A stretch of 64,000 nt of DNA from F23-D06 sp045600905 (GTDB lineage: Bacteria; Bacteroidota; Bacteroidia; Bacteroidales; WCHB1-69): contig JAZRYT010000189.1 of assembly GCA_045600905.1 (NCBI GenBank), positions 1 to 64,000 of the forward strand, read 5' to 3'. Made by a program: the position numbers and the translations under genes. Below are positions 24,888-33,721 of this stretch, piece by piece (the stretch's first letter is position 1; the number at the start of each line of letters is the position of its first letter). Under the pieces are notes generated by a model. It had not been told where the DNA came from. It worked only from the letters and a program-made list of their open reading frames with translations, and ran no database searches.

Positions 24888-27800
24888 ATGGGAAAGAAAT
24901 CTTGGGTGCTTCTTTGTTTTTTGTGTATGTTTTTTATACAACACACTGAAATTCAAGCACAAAAAGTTGTAAAAAAAATCATTATCAATTGGACGGACAA
25001 CCTTGTTTATACGTTTTCCGATGATGAAACGATGGAGTTTCTGCACTTCGATCACGCCACTTATTCGCAAGATTTTCCCACCATCCCGATTTTTCAAGAT
25101 CAAATTCCCGTTCAACAACTATATTCCGAATACGACATTTCTGTTTCCGACATTCAATCCGAACCGCTTGACGCACACAATTCTTCCCTAATATCCAAGA
25201 CTTTCCATTCAAAAGAGATTGATGTCAGTACCACCCCTGCCTACGACAAGGGTAAAGCCTTCCTGATTTACCAATTCATTCCTATTATAGAGACAGGAGA
25301 AGGGCAATATCGCCGCGTGACGTCATTATCCGTCACGTTGACTGGCAAGAAGCCCCTGAATCAGAAATCAGGCAAGGAGCACGTCCAGCAATCGGTTTTA
25401 GCCAATGGGAAATGGTACTGTTTCGAATTGGCTCAAACCGGCATTTACAAAGTAAGCTATGACGATTTGTTGGCCCTCGGAATGAAAGCCCCGATAATGT
25501 CCGCACAAATCGCCCTTTTCGGCAATGGCGGCGGTATGTTGCCCGAACTCAGCAACGCGTCCCGCATCGACGACCTTCGTGAAATTGCCATTTCCATTTC
25601 CGACGGCAATGACGGTTCTTTCGACGCAGGCGATTTTTTCCTTTTCTATGGAGAATCCCCGCACATCTGGAGCTACGACTCCACTTCCGGACATTTTTCC
25701 CACACAACTAATTTATACGCGGACTCAACACGCTATTTTATAACCTGCTCCCCCAACATCGGCGAGAAGAAAAGAGTTCGCGACGAAAACAATGACGCGC
25801 TTTCCGCCAACAAGACCGTTAACGAATACACACACTACGACTTTCTGGAAGACGACCACGTCAATCTCGTCGAATCGGGCAAGGAATGGTTCGGCGACCT
25901 CTTCGACATCACGACCGCGCGCACTTACCAATTCGACATCCAGGACCACATACAGGGCCCCGGTCAAATCACCATTGCCGGTGCCAACGCCTCTACAGCG
26001 CATTCCTATTTTACCGTAAGAGTCAACAACAACGATCTGGGAATCTTCGAGCTTCCCGACCTGATGGACAATCAGGCTTCCGCCCGAATGGGTTCGCAAA
26101 GTTTCGCTTTCACACCTCAATCCGGAAATCTGTCTATTACATTAGAATATAATAAGCCCACAACTTCATCCAGTGCCTATCTGGATTGGATTGAAATAGA
26201 AGTTCCACGCCGACTGACCATGCACTCCGCCCAATTCCCGTTTTGCAATCCTTCCACTGTCGGACAAGGGAATGTCACGAAATTCGTCATCGGGAATGCC
26301 AACAGCAGCACTCGGGTTTGGGATATAACCGACCCGTCACAAATCTCACAACTAGTGCTTCATGCCGATGGTTCTTCCTATAGTTTCAAATGTCAGACAG
26401 ATTTTCTTCGCAAGTTCTATGCTTTCAGCGGAAGTGAATTTTTAAGCATTTCCCCATTAGGTGCCGTTGAAAATCAAAATCTGCATGCTACAAACGACGC
26501 GGATATGGTCATCGTCACACATCCCAAATTCCTATCTGAAGCCAACAGATTGGCGACATTCCGCCAAAACAACAACGGATTGAAAGTCAAGGTGGTCACC
26601 ACGCAACAAGTCTATAACGAATTTTCAAGTGGTTCACAAGATCCAATGGCCATTCGCGACTACTTGAAAATGATTTACGACAGGACGGGCAAACAAAATC
26701 CGCAATACCTATTATTAATAGGACGTCCCTCTTACGATTTCAGAGGTCGTGTCAACAACACGGAACTTTACGTTCCCAATTACCAATTTTCCTCTAACGG
26801 AACCGTCAATGAGCTTTACTCCTATTCCAATGATGACGTTTTCGGTTTGTTGGACGACTATGAGGGTGGGAGTTTGTCCGGAATGTTCGATGTTGCCGTC
26901 GGGCGATTCCCCTGCGGCACAGTGGCTCAAGCCAAAGCAGCTGTAGATAAAAGCATCACCTACACCGAAAAGAGGATTCTCGTCACAGAGAATTCCTCCC
27001 AGATTTCCAATTTTGGAGATTGGCGTAACATTATGGCTTTCTGCGCGGATGACGAAGACCACAGTTATTATATGGCAAATGCCGATACCTTTTCCAATAT
27101 TATAGAACGTCAGAACGCCAACATCAATTTGGACAAGATTTATTTGGATGCTTTCCAACAGATATCCAATGCCGGCGGACAGCGTTATCCGGAAGTCAAC
27201 ACGGCCATCAACAACCGGATGAACCGAGGTGCGTTGTTTTTCACATACGTGGGGCACAGCGGCAAAGACGGATGGGCCAACGAACGTATTTTGGAAAATT
27301 CCGACATCAACAAATGGATTAACAAGTACAACCTCCCGATGATGTTGACGCTTTCCTGCACATTCGGTCGTTACGACAGGCCGTCGTTGTCGCCAGCAGA
27401 ATTGGCGCTGTTCAACAGCAATGGCGGTGTGAGTGCCATTCTCACGGCCAACCGCGAAGCCTGGTCAACCAACAACGAGCACTTTGGCAAAAAGCTGTTC
27501 TCAAACTTCTTCGACAACAGTAGAGGAAGGTATCCCACCGTTGGGGAATTGGGCATCACCGGCAAGAACCTCAACAACGGAAACGCCAATGAAAGATTAC
27601 GGATGTTTGTTCTGATGGGCGATCCTTCTATGCCTTTAGCCATTCCGACTTACCGCATCATCACGGATTCCATCAACCACCAGCCTGTCACATCTCTGTC
27701 GGACACCATTCGGGCGCTTTCCAAAATGACGGTTTCCGGGCACATTGAAGATGCCAACGGAGAGCCGATTCCTATGAACGGCTCCATCTTCCCTTCCGTC

Positions 27801-28724
27801 TATGACAAAAAAATCACGACCTCTACTTTGTCCAACGACCCGGGCAGTCCGAAATTGGATTTCACCATCCAGAAGAACATCCTTTTCAAAGGAAACTGTT
27901 CCGTCAACAACGGGAAGTTCAATTTCTCATTTTACGTGCCAAAAGACATAGACTACACTTACGGAAACGGGAAAATCAGCTATTACGCCAACAGCAGCAA
28001 CCAAGATGCCACGGGAGCCTTTACAGACTTCATCATTGGAGGCACCGACACCAACAGTTTGAATGACAAAGAAGGTCCCGTCATTGAGCTCTTTATGAAT
28101 GACGAGAATTTCGTCAATGGCGGAATTGTGGGGCCAAGCCCTGTTCTGGTTGCCAAAATCAAAGACAATTACGGCATCAACACGACGGGCAACGGCATCG
28201 GACACGATCTGACCGCTATCTTTGACGACGCCACTGAATCACAAATCGTATTGAACGACTACTATCAAACGGAAAAGGACAGTTTTAATTCCGGTATCAT
28301 ACGTTACAACCTCAGCGATCTAGCCGTCGGCAAGCACAAGGTTATGGTGCGCGCATGGGACATCAACAACAACCACTCCGAAAGCGAACTGACCTTTGAA
28401 GTGCTCTCCGATGAGAAACTCACACTCAGCCACGTCCTCAACTACCCCAACCCGTTCACAACACACACAGATTTTTACTTTGAGCAAAACCAAAACGGAG
28501 GTCTCTTCGACATACAAGTACAGATTTACACTATTTCCGGAAAATTGGTGAAAACCATCCAAGAATCTCAATTTATTGAGGGCAACCGCAGCAACGCCAT
28601 CTCCTGGGACGGGCGCGACGACTACGGTGACAAAATCGGCAAAGGCGTTTATATGTACAAGATCCGTGTCCGCGACCAAAACGACCAAACTGCTGAAGCC
28701 ATTGAGAAGCTCGTGATTCTGTAA
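24888..28724 (+). CDS. porU: T9SS sortase PorU (C25 gingipain-like)
   Basis: 1278 residues with a signal peptide (KKSWVLLCFLCMFFIQHTEI). PorU cuts the C-terminal signal of T9SS cargo at the cell surface and attaches the product to A-LPS. The N-terminal ~520 residues are beta-rich. The C25 caspase-like domain covers ~530-900 and starts DADMVIVTHPKFLSEANRLA. The catalytic pair is His790 in FTYVGHSGKDG and Cys824 in LSCTFGRYD. Ig-like domains follow. The last ~85 residues resemble a type-A T9SS sorting domain (LNYPNPFTTHTDFYFEQ, ISWDGRDDYGDKIGKGVYMY). porU, porV and ispF occur in this order in Porphyromonas gingivalis too. Confidence 0.95.
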   Translation: MGKKSWVLLCFLCMFFIQHTEIQAQKVVKKIIINWTDNLVYTFSDDETMEFLHFDHATYSQDFPTIPIFQDQIPVQQLYSEYDISVSDIQSEPLDAHNSSLISKTFHSKEIDVSTTPAYDKGKAFLIYQFIPIIETGEGQYRRVTSLSVTLTGKKPLNQKSGKEHVQQSVLANGKWYCFELAQTGIYKVSYDDLLALGMKAPIMSAQIALFGNGGGMLPELSNASRIDDLREIAISISDGNDGSFDAGDFFLFYGESPHIWSYDSTSGHFSHTTNLYADSTRYFITCSPNIGEKKRVRDENNDALSANKTVNEYTHYDFLEDDHVNLVESGKEWFGDLFDITTARTYQFDIQDHIQGPGQITIAGANASTAHSYFTVRVNNNDLGIFELPDLMDNQASARMGSQSFAFTPQSGNLSITLEYNKPTTSSSAYLDWIEIEVPRRLTMHSAQFPFCNPSTVGQGNVTKFVIGNANSSTRVWDITDPSQISQLVLHADGSSYSFKCQTDFLRKFYAFSGSEFLSISPLGAVENQNLHATNDADMVIVTHPKFLSEANRLATFRQNNNGLKVKVVTTQQVYNEFSSGSQDPMAIRDYLKMIYDRTGKQNPQYLLLIGRPSYDFRGRVNNTELYVPNYQFSSNGTVNELYSYSNDDVFGLLDDYEGGSLSGMFDVAVGRFPCGTVAQAKAAVDKSITYTEKRILVTENSSQISNFGDWRNIMAFCADDEDHSYYMANADTFSNIIERQNANINLDKIYLDAFQQISNAGGQRYPEVNTAINNRMNRGALFFTYVGHSGKDGWANERILENSDINKWINKYNLPMMLTLSCTFGRYDRPSLSPAELALFNSNGGVSAILTANREAWSTNNEHFGKKLFSNFFDNSRGRYPTVGELGITGKNLNNGNANERLRMFVLMGDPSMPLAIPTYRIITDSINHQPVTSLSDTIRALSKMTVSGHIEDANGEPIPMNGSIFPSVYDKKITTSTLSNDPGSPKLDFTIQKNILFKGNCSVNNGKFNFSFYVPKDIDYTYGNGKISYYANSSNQDATGAFTDFIIGGTDTNSLNDKEGPVIELFMNDENFVNGGIVGPSPVLVAKIKDNYGINTTGNGIGHDLTAIFDDATESQIVLNDYYQTEKDSFNSGIIRYNLSDLAVGKHKVMVRAWDINNNHSESELTFEVLSDEKLTLSHVLNYPNPFTTHTDFYFEQNQNGGLFDIQVQIYTISGKLVKTIQESQFIEGNRSNAISWDGRDDYGDKIGKGVYMYKIRVRDQNDQTAEAIEKLVIL

Positions 28725-28774
28725 GTTATGTTGTTTCAGATTGGCACCACCATTGCCGATTCTCCGGATTCATC

Positions 28775-28800
28775 GTAGAGACGGTGCACTGCACCGTCTC
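28775..28800. repeat. Palindromic intergenic element, TGCA-core type
   Basis: GTAGAGACGGTGCAC followed by TGCACCGTCTC, between porU and porV. Same family and core as 16690-16718, with the last three bases of the right arm lost (AAG instead of TAC). Confidence 0.75.
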
Positions 28801-28908
28801 AAGCAAAAAAAATTAGAAAAAAAAATCATCATATAAAATAAAGTTTGAAAAACCGCGTTATGCAATTTTGTTGTTGAAAAAAAATAAATAAGTACATAGA
28901 AAAAGAAA

Positions 28909-30189
28909 ATGAAAAAAAACTTAATCGTTCTCGCGCTTATAGCGCTCTTCAGTTCTCAAATTGCCAAAGCCCAACAGAGCAATTCCATAAATCCGAATCA
29001 ATTGGGTGGCAAAGAGTTAAACACTATTACAACAGCCGTTCCATTTTTATTAATCGCCCCCGACTCCCGTGCCGGCGCTATGGGCGACATTGGCTGTGCC
29101 ACATCTGCCGACATCAACTCTCAGAGTTACAACCCTTCCAAATATGTTTTCAACAAAAACACTTTTGGTATCAGCGTATCTTACAGCCCCTGGCTACGCC
29201 AATTGGTCAACGATATCAACTTGGCATATCTCAGTGCCTACTGGAGAATGACGGAAATGGACGCTATTGCATTTTCACTCAGATATTTCTCCTTGGGTGA
29301 CATCCAATTCACCGATGAATTCGGCGAACCAATGGGCAATCAGAATCCCAACGAGTTCGCTTTGGACTTCACCTATTCACGCAAGTTGATTGACCAATTG
29401 TCAATCGCCATCACGCCGAGATTCATCTACTCCAACCTTACAGCCGGACAGTTCGTGGGTGGTCAGGAAACCAAGGCCGGTTTGGCCGGTGCTGCCGACC
29501 TCTCTTTCTTCTACGAACAGGATTTCCGTGTGAGCGGATTGGAAAACAGCACTTTGCGTGCCGGTTTGTGTATTTCCAATATGGGAAATAAAATGTCCTA
29601 TTCTTCCGGTACTTTGCGTCGTGACTTCTTGCCTGCCAACTTGAAACTGGGTATCGGTTATGAGATGGCGTTTGACGAGTACAACAAGCTCACTATCAAT
29701 GGCGAAATCAACAAATTATTGGTTCCCACCAATCCTGTTTATGCTACGGACAGTTTAACCGGCCGCATTTTATACGACGAATACAACAACCCCATCATTC
29801 TTGCCGGTATGGATCCAGACGTATCCGTTCCCCAAGGCATCTTCCAATCCTTCCATGATGCGCCCGGTATCGGCTATAACGGCGTAACGGCAAGTGTGTT
29901 TGGAGAAGAAATGGCTGAAATCAACTGGGCTTTGGGCGCAGAATATTCCTATCGCGACATCTTCTTCTTCAGAATGGGATATTTCCACGAGAGCCAATAC
30001 AAAGGTAATCGCCAGTTCCTCACTGTTGGTGCCGGCTTCAAATACAACATCTTCAACATTGATGTTTCCTATTTGTTCTCTACCAACGGACAAAAACACC
30101 CATTGGCAAACACCCTCCGATTCACACTCTCCTTTGATTTCAAATCCTTCAACAAAGACGAAATCAAACGTCAAGGCAAACTCAAATAA
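28909..30189 (+). CDS. porV: T9SS outer-membrane protein PorV (LptO)
   Basis: 426 residues with a signal peptide ending IAKAQ. The mature protein is a FadL-like barrel. Early family segments are NTITTAVPFLLIAPDSRAGA and MGDIGCATSADINSQSYNPS. Many amphipathic strands follow (GLAGAADLSFFYEQDF, LKLGIGYEMAFDEYNKLTIN) and the end is HPLANTLRFTLSFDF. PorV shuttles cargo from the translocon SprA/Sov to the sortase PorU; the two form the attachment complex. It is separated from porU by 184 bases containing a palindromic repeat, and it is followed after 7 bases by ispF. Confidence 0.93.
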   Translation: MKKNLIVLALIALFSSQIAKAQQSNSINPNQLGGKELNTITTAVPFLLIAPDSRAGAMGDIGCATSADINSQSYNPSKYVFNKNTFGISVSYSPWLRQLVNDINLAYLSAYWRMTEMDAIAFSLRYFSLGDIQFTDEFGEPMGNQNPNEFALDFTYSRKLIDQLSIAITPRFIYSNLTAGQFVGGQETKAGLAGAADLSFFYEQDFRVSGLENSTLRAGLCISNMGNKMSYSSGTLRRDFLPANLKLGIGYEMAFDEYNKLTINGEINKLLVPTNPVYATDSLTGRILYDEYNNPIILAGMDPDVSVPQGIFQSFHDAPGIGYNGVTASVFGEEMAEINWALGAEYSYRDIFFFRMGYFHESQYKGNRQFLTVGAGFKYNIFNIDVSYLFSTNGQKHPLANTLRFTLSFDFKSFNKDEIKRQGKLK

Positions 30190-30196
30190 ACCGACT

Positions 30197-30682
30197 ATGG
30201 ATTTCCGTGTAGGATTCGGATATGACTCTCATCGATTTGCCCCCAACAGACCGCTTGTCCTTGGGGGCATTCGTATTCCTTTCGAGTTAGGTTTGGCCGC
30301 CCACTCCGATGGAGACGTGCTCATTCACGCTCTTTGCGACGCCCTCCTGGGAGCCGCCGCTTTAAAAGACATTGGCACTCATTTCCCAGACACCGACCAG
30401 AAATTCGAGAACATAGACAGCAGAATCCTTCTTTCAAAAGTGGTTCAACTCCTATCTCAAAAAGGTTGGCGCGTCAACAATGTCGATTGCACCCTCATTT
30501 TGGAAAAACCCAAGATGAAAGATTTCATCGACCCTATGGTGGATTCTCTTGCTGTCCTTCTGCAAACAGACTCTTCGAGGATTTCCATCAAGGCAAAAAC
30601 CAACGAGAAGATGGGATTTACCGGACAAGGAGAAGGAATTGCCGCCACCGCCATCGTGTCGATTGTGAATTGTTTGCTGTGA
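30197..30682 (+). CDS. ispF: 2-C-methyl-D-erythritol 2,4-cyclodiphosphate synthase
   Basis: 161 residues from the ATG at 30197, the usual length. It forms the cyclic diphosphate in the non-mevalonate isoprenoid pathway. Motifs: FRVGFGYDSHRF with metal ligands Asp and His, LVLGGIRIP, LAAHSDGDVLIHALCDALLG, DIGTHFPDTD, and the end KTNEKMGFTGQGEGIAATAI. It begins 7 bases after porV, the same neighbour as in P. gingivalis. Confidence 0.97.
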   Translation: MDFRVGFGYDSHRFAPNRPLVLGGIRIPFELGLAAHSDGDVLIHALCDALLGAAALKDIGTHFPDTDQKFENIDSRILLSKVVQLLSQKGWRVNNVDCTLILEKPKMKDFIDPMVDSLAVLLQTDSSRISIKAKTNEKMGFTGQGEGIAATAIVSIVNCLL

Positions 30683-30711
30683 ACTGAAATTAAGAAATTA
30701 AATTATAAAAT

Positions 30712-32829
30712 ATGAAAAAAAATCTGCTCTTTGTTTTATTAGCATTCTTCGTTATGCAAGCAAATGCCCAACCAAAGTTACAAACCGCGCCTATAGCCGC
30801 CTCTAAAAACGACAACCCGTTTTTTCAAAAATGGTCAACTCCCTATCAGACGCCTCCCTTTAGCAAAATCAAAAGCGACCATTATCTGCTCGCCTTTAAG
30901 ACCTGCATCAAGCAAGCCACTGAAGACATTGAAAAAATCAAAAACAATCTGGATGAGCCGACTTTCAAAAACACCATTGTCGCATTGGACCAGGCCGGTC
31001 ATAATCTGACCCGACTCTGCGGTGTGTTTTTCAACATTGTGGAATGCGATGCCACTCCCGAGATGCAGAAAATAGCATCCACTGTACAACCACTTCTCAC
31101 GAATTATTCCAACAGCATTTACTTGGACAGCAAACTGTTCGAACGAGTACGCAAAGTTTATGCGCAAATCAGTCAATTCCGCGAGGCAGACTCTATGCTT
31201 CTGCAAAAAACATACGACGCATTTGTTGCCAACGGAGCGCTTCTCTCGCCAACCGATAAAAAGACTTTCAATGATTTGTCTGTCAAGCTCTCCGACCTGA
31301 CTCTCAAGTACGGTCAAAACGCATTGGCCGCCACCAACGACTGGTATATGACCATTTCAAACAAGAAAGAGTTAGCCGGCATCCCCGAGAACGAATTGGC
31401 CATTGCCGCACAAAAGGCTACCAGCAAAGGAGTGAAAGGCTACGTGTTCGACCTCTCCTATCCCAGCAGTCGCGCCATCCTCACCTACGCTGACAACCGC
31501 GAACTTCGTCGTGAAATGTATATGCACAACTGCAATATCGCATACGGCGGCAAATATGACAACACACAAGTCATCAAGGACATCTTGGCCTGCCGCCAGA
31601 AAATAGCCCAACTTCTCGGCTATAAGAATTATGCCGAATATGAGCTGCACGACAAAATGGCCGGAAACTGCCAACAGGTTTACGAGTTATTAGACGAACT
31701 CGCCAAATATTCCATTCCCGCCGCACAAAAGGAAATGAAAGACTTGATCAAATTCGCCGAATCTCAAGGTCTTAAAGACGAGTTTCAACGTTGGGACTAC
31801 GCTTACTATAGTGAGAAGCAGAAAAACAGCCTCTTCAACCTCAGCAACGAAACTTTGAAACCATATTTCAAATTGGAGAATGTCATTGATGGTGTTTTCT
31901 CTTTAGCCACCAATCTTTACGACCTCCGATTCAAAGAAAATTCCAAAATCGACGTTTATCACAAGGATGTGAAAGTTTATGAAGTATATCGTGGCAAGGA
32001 ATTCATTGCCGTGCTTTATTTGGACTTCTACCCACGCGATACCAAACGCAGCGGTGCCTGGATGACCGTTTTCCGCGAGCAATACGTCAATGAAAATGGC
32101 GAAGACGTCCGTCCGCTCGTCAGCCTTGTTATGAACTTCACACCTTCAACAGAAAATCAACCTTCCCTTCTCTCCTTTGACGAGGTGACCACCTTCCTTC
32201 ACGAATTCGGACACGCTTTGAACGGTATGCTTTCTCACGTCCCCTACCAATCCATTTCCGGTGCCAACTCACAACACGACTTTGTAGAACTTCCTTCCCA
32301 ACTTAACGAAAACTGGGCTACCGAATATGAGTTCCTCAAGACTTTCGCATTCCACTACAAGACTGGCGAACTCATCCCCAAGAAGTATGTGGACCAACTC
32401 ATCAAGATGCGCCAATACATGGCAGGTTATGCTTCCTCACGCCAACTTTCCTTCGGCTATTTGGATATGATGTGGCACACCGCCGACATCAGCACCATTG
32501 ATGACGTACGCAAAGCAGAGCAACAGGTTTTTGCCAAATTTGAAACAATGCCCATCGTAGATGAAGCCTGTATGAGCACTTCCTTCAACCACATATTCGC
32601 CGGTGGATATGCAGCCGGCTACTACGGCTACAAATGGGCAGAAATGCTGGAAGCTGACGCTTTCTCCAAATTCCAGAAAGAAGGTGTGATGAACAAAAAG
32701 GTGGCAGACAAATATGTGCAAACCATCCTTTCCAAAGGCGGTTCAAAACCCGCCATGCAAATGTTCATTGACTTTATGGGACGCAAACCGAGCATAGACC
32801 CGCTCTTGAAAAGAGACGGACTGAAATAA
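30712..32829 (+). CDS. dcp: M3 family peptidyl-dipeptidase (Dcp-like), exported
   Basis: 705 residues with a signal peptide (MKKNLLFVLLAFFVMQANAQ). The zinc metallopeptidase site is H497-E-F-G-H501 in TTFLHEFGHALNGMLSH, followed 24 residues on by the third ligand region in FVELPSQLNENW. The N-terminal ~470 residues are the helical M3 cap. Dcp-type enzymes remove dipeptides from C-termini of peptides, here in the periplasm. A terminator follows at 32838. It fits a peptide-scavenging lifestyle. Confidence 0.93.
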   Translation: MKKNLLFVLLAFFVMQANAQPKLQTAPIAASKNDNPFFQKWSTPYQTPPFSKIKSDHYLLAFKTCIKQATEDIEKIKNNLDEPTFKNTIVALDQAGHNLTRLCGVFFNIVECDATPEMQKIASTVQPLLTNYSNSIYLDSKLFERVRKVYAQISQFREADSMLLQKTYDAFVANGALLSPTDKKTFNDLSVKLSDLTLKYGQNALAATNDWYMTISNKKELAGIPENELAIAAQKATSKGVKGYVFDLSYPSSRAILTYADNRELRREMYMHNCNIAYGGKYDNTQVIKDILACRQKIAQLLGYKNYAEYELHDKMAGNCQQVYELLDELAKYSIPAAQKEMKDLIKFAESQGLKDEFQRWDYAYYSEKQKNSLFNLSNETLKPYFKLENVIDGVFSLATNLYDLRFKENSKIDVYHKDVKVYEVYRGKEFIAVLYLDFYPRDTKRSGAWMTVFREQYVNENGEDVRPLVSLVMNFTPSTENQPSLLSFDEVTTFLHEFGHALNGMLSHVPYQSISGANSQHDFVELPSQLNENWATEYEFLKTFAFHYKTGELIPKKYVDQLIKMRQYMAGYASSRQLSFGYLDMMWHTADISTIDDVRKAEQQVFAKFETMPIVDEACMSTSFNHIFAGGYAAGYYGYKWAEMLEADAFSKFQKEGVMNKKVADKYVQTILSKGGSKPAMQMFIDFMGRKPSIDPLLKRDGLK

Positions 32830-32837
32830 CCTTTTTT

Positions 32838-32865
32838 GAGCGGGCTTCCAACCCGCTCTTTTTTT
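32838..32865 (+). terminator. Rho-independent terminator after the M3 peptidase gene
   Basis: GAGCGGG, seven-base loop, CCCGCTC, then eight T. It ends the transcript of the M3 gene 9 bases past the stop. Confidence 0.88.
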
Positions 32866-32944
32866 GTTTTTCAAACGAAAAATCCTGTCTGCGTTTCCTT
32901 TCAATGTTTTGAAATTCACATACACAACAAACCATTTTTTTGTG

Positions 32945-32952
32945 TACGTTTG
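32945..32952 (+). promoter_or_regulatory. gldF: -7 box (TACGTTTG) for gldFG
   Basis: TACGTTTG followed by CACCC, 20 bases before the ATG at 32972. Confidence 0.55.
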
Positions 32953-32971
32953 CACCCTTAATTTTTTTACA

Positions 32972-33703
32972 ATGTTTAGCTTATATATCAAAGAGATAAA
33001 GTCTTTTCTCAGCTCTATTATCGGGTACATTTTCATCGGTGTATTCCTAATTGTTTCCGGACTTTTTTTGTGGGTATTTCCCAACATTGACAACATTATG
33101 GAATCCGGTCTGGCAGACCTGCAGGGTCTCTTCAATCTTTCCCAATTTCTCTTCCTGTTTTTGGTGCCCGCCATTACGATGCGTTCATTCGCCGAAGAAA
33201 AACGTACGGGCACGATGGATTTGTTGCTGACAAAGCCCCTGACCGATATGCAAATCATTGGCGCGAAATTCCTTTCCTGCCTCTCTTTGCTCGTCATCGC
33301 CCTTCTGCCCACCCTGATTTACGTGATATCCGTCATTTTCATCGGCAACCCTGTCGGGAACTTGGATATGGGCAGCACGTGGGGGTCCTACCTCGGCCTG
33401 CTCTTCCTCGGTGCGACTTTCATCTCCGTCGGGTTGTTTTCCTCCGCACTGACCAACAACCAGATCATCGCGTTCATCGTCGCCGCCTTGCTCTGCTTCA
33501 TCCTCTCGTTCGGATTCGCCTTCATCTACTCTTTCGAGTCTTTAGGTGCTTTCGGATACTACATCAAATCCATCGGTATCGAGCACCATTATGCCTCCAT
33601 CAGCAAAGGTGTCATCGACAGCCGCGACGTCATCTATTTCTGCAGTGTCATCTTTATTTTCCTCTTCTGCACGCGCGTCGTCCTGCTGAAACGCAAATGG
33701 TAA
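32972..33703 (+). CDS. gldF: Gliding-associated ABC transporter permease GldF
   Basis: 243 residues from the ATG at 32972 (MFSLYIKEIKSFLSSIIGYI); starts further left would lie before the promoter. Six membrane helices of the ABC-2 permease type are visible, with the cytoplasmic motif ITMRSFAEEKRTGTMDLLLT. GldF with GldG and the ATPase GldA forms an ABC transporter needed for gliding in some Flavobacteria, but also present in non-gliding Bacteroidota. No gldA lies here. gldG follows 18 bases later. Confidence 0.9.
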   Translation: MFSLYIKEIKSFLSSIIGYIFIGVFLIVSGLFLWVFPNIDNIMESGLADLQGLFNLSQFLFLFLVPAITMRSFAEEKRTGTMDLLLTKPLTDMQIIGAKFLSCLSLLVIALLPTLIYVISVIFIGNPVGNLDMGSTWGSYLGLLFLGATFISVGLFSSALTNNQIIAFIVAALLCFILSFGFAFIYSFESLGAFGYYIKSIGIEHHYASISKGVIDSRDVIYFCSVIFIFLFCTRVVLLKRKW

Positions 33704-33721
33704 CCTTTTAATCCAGCCGCT

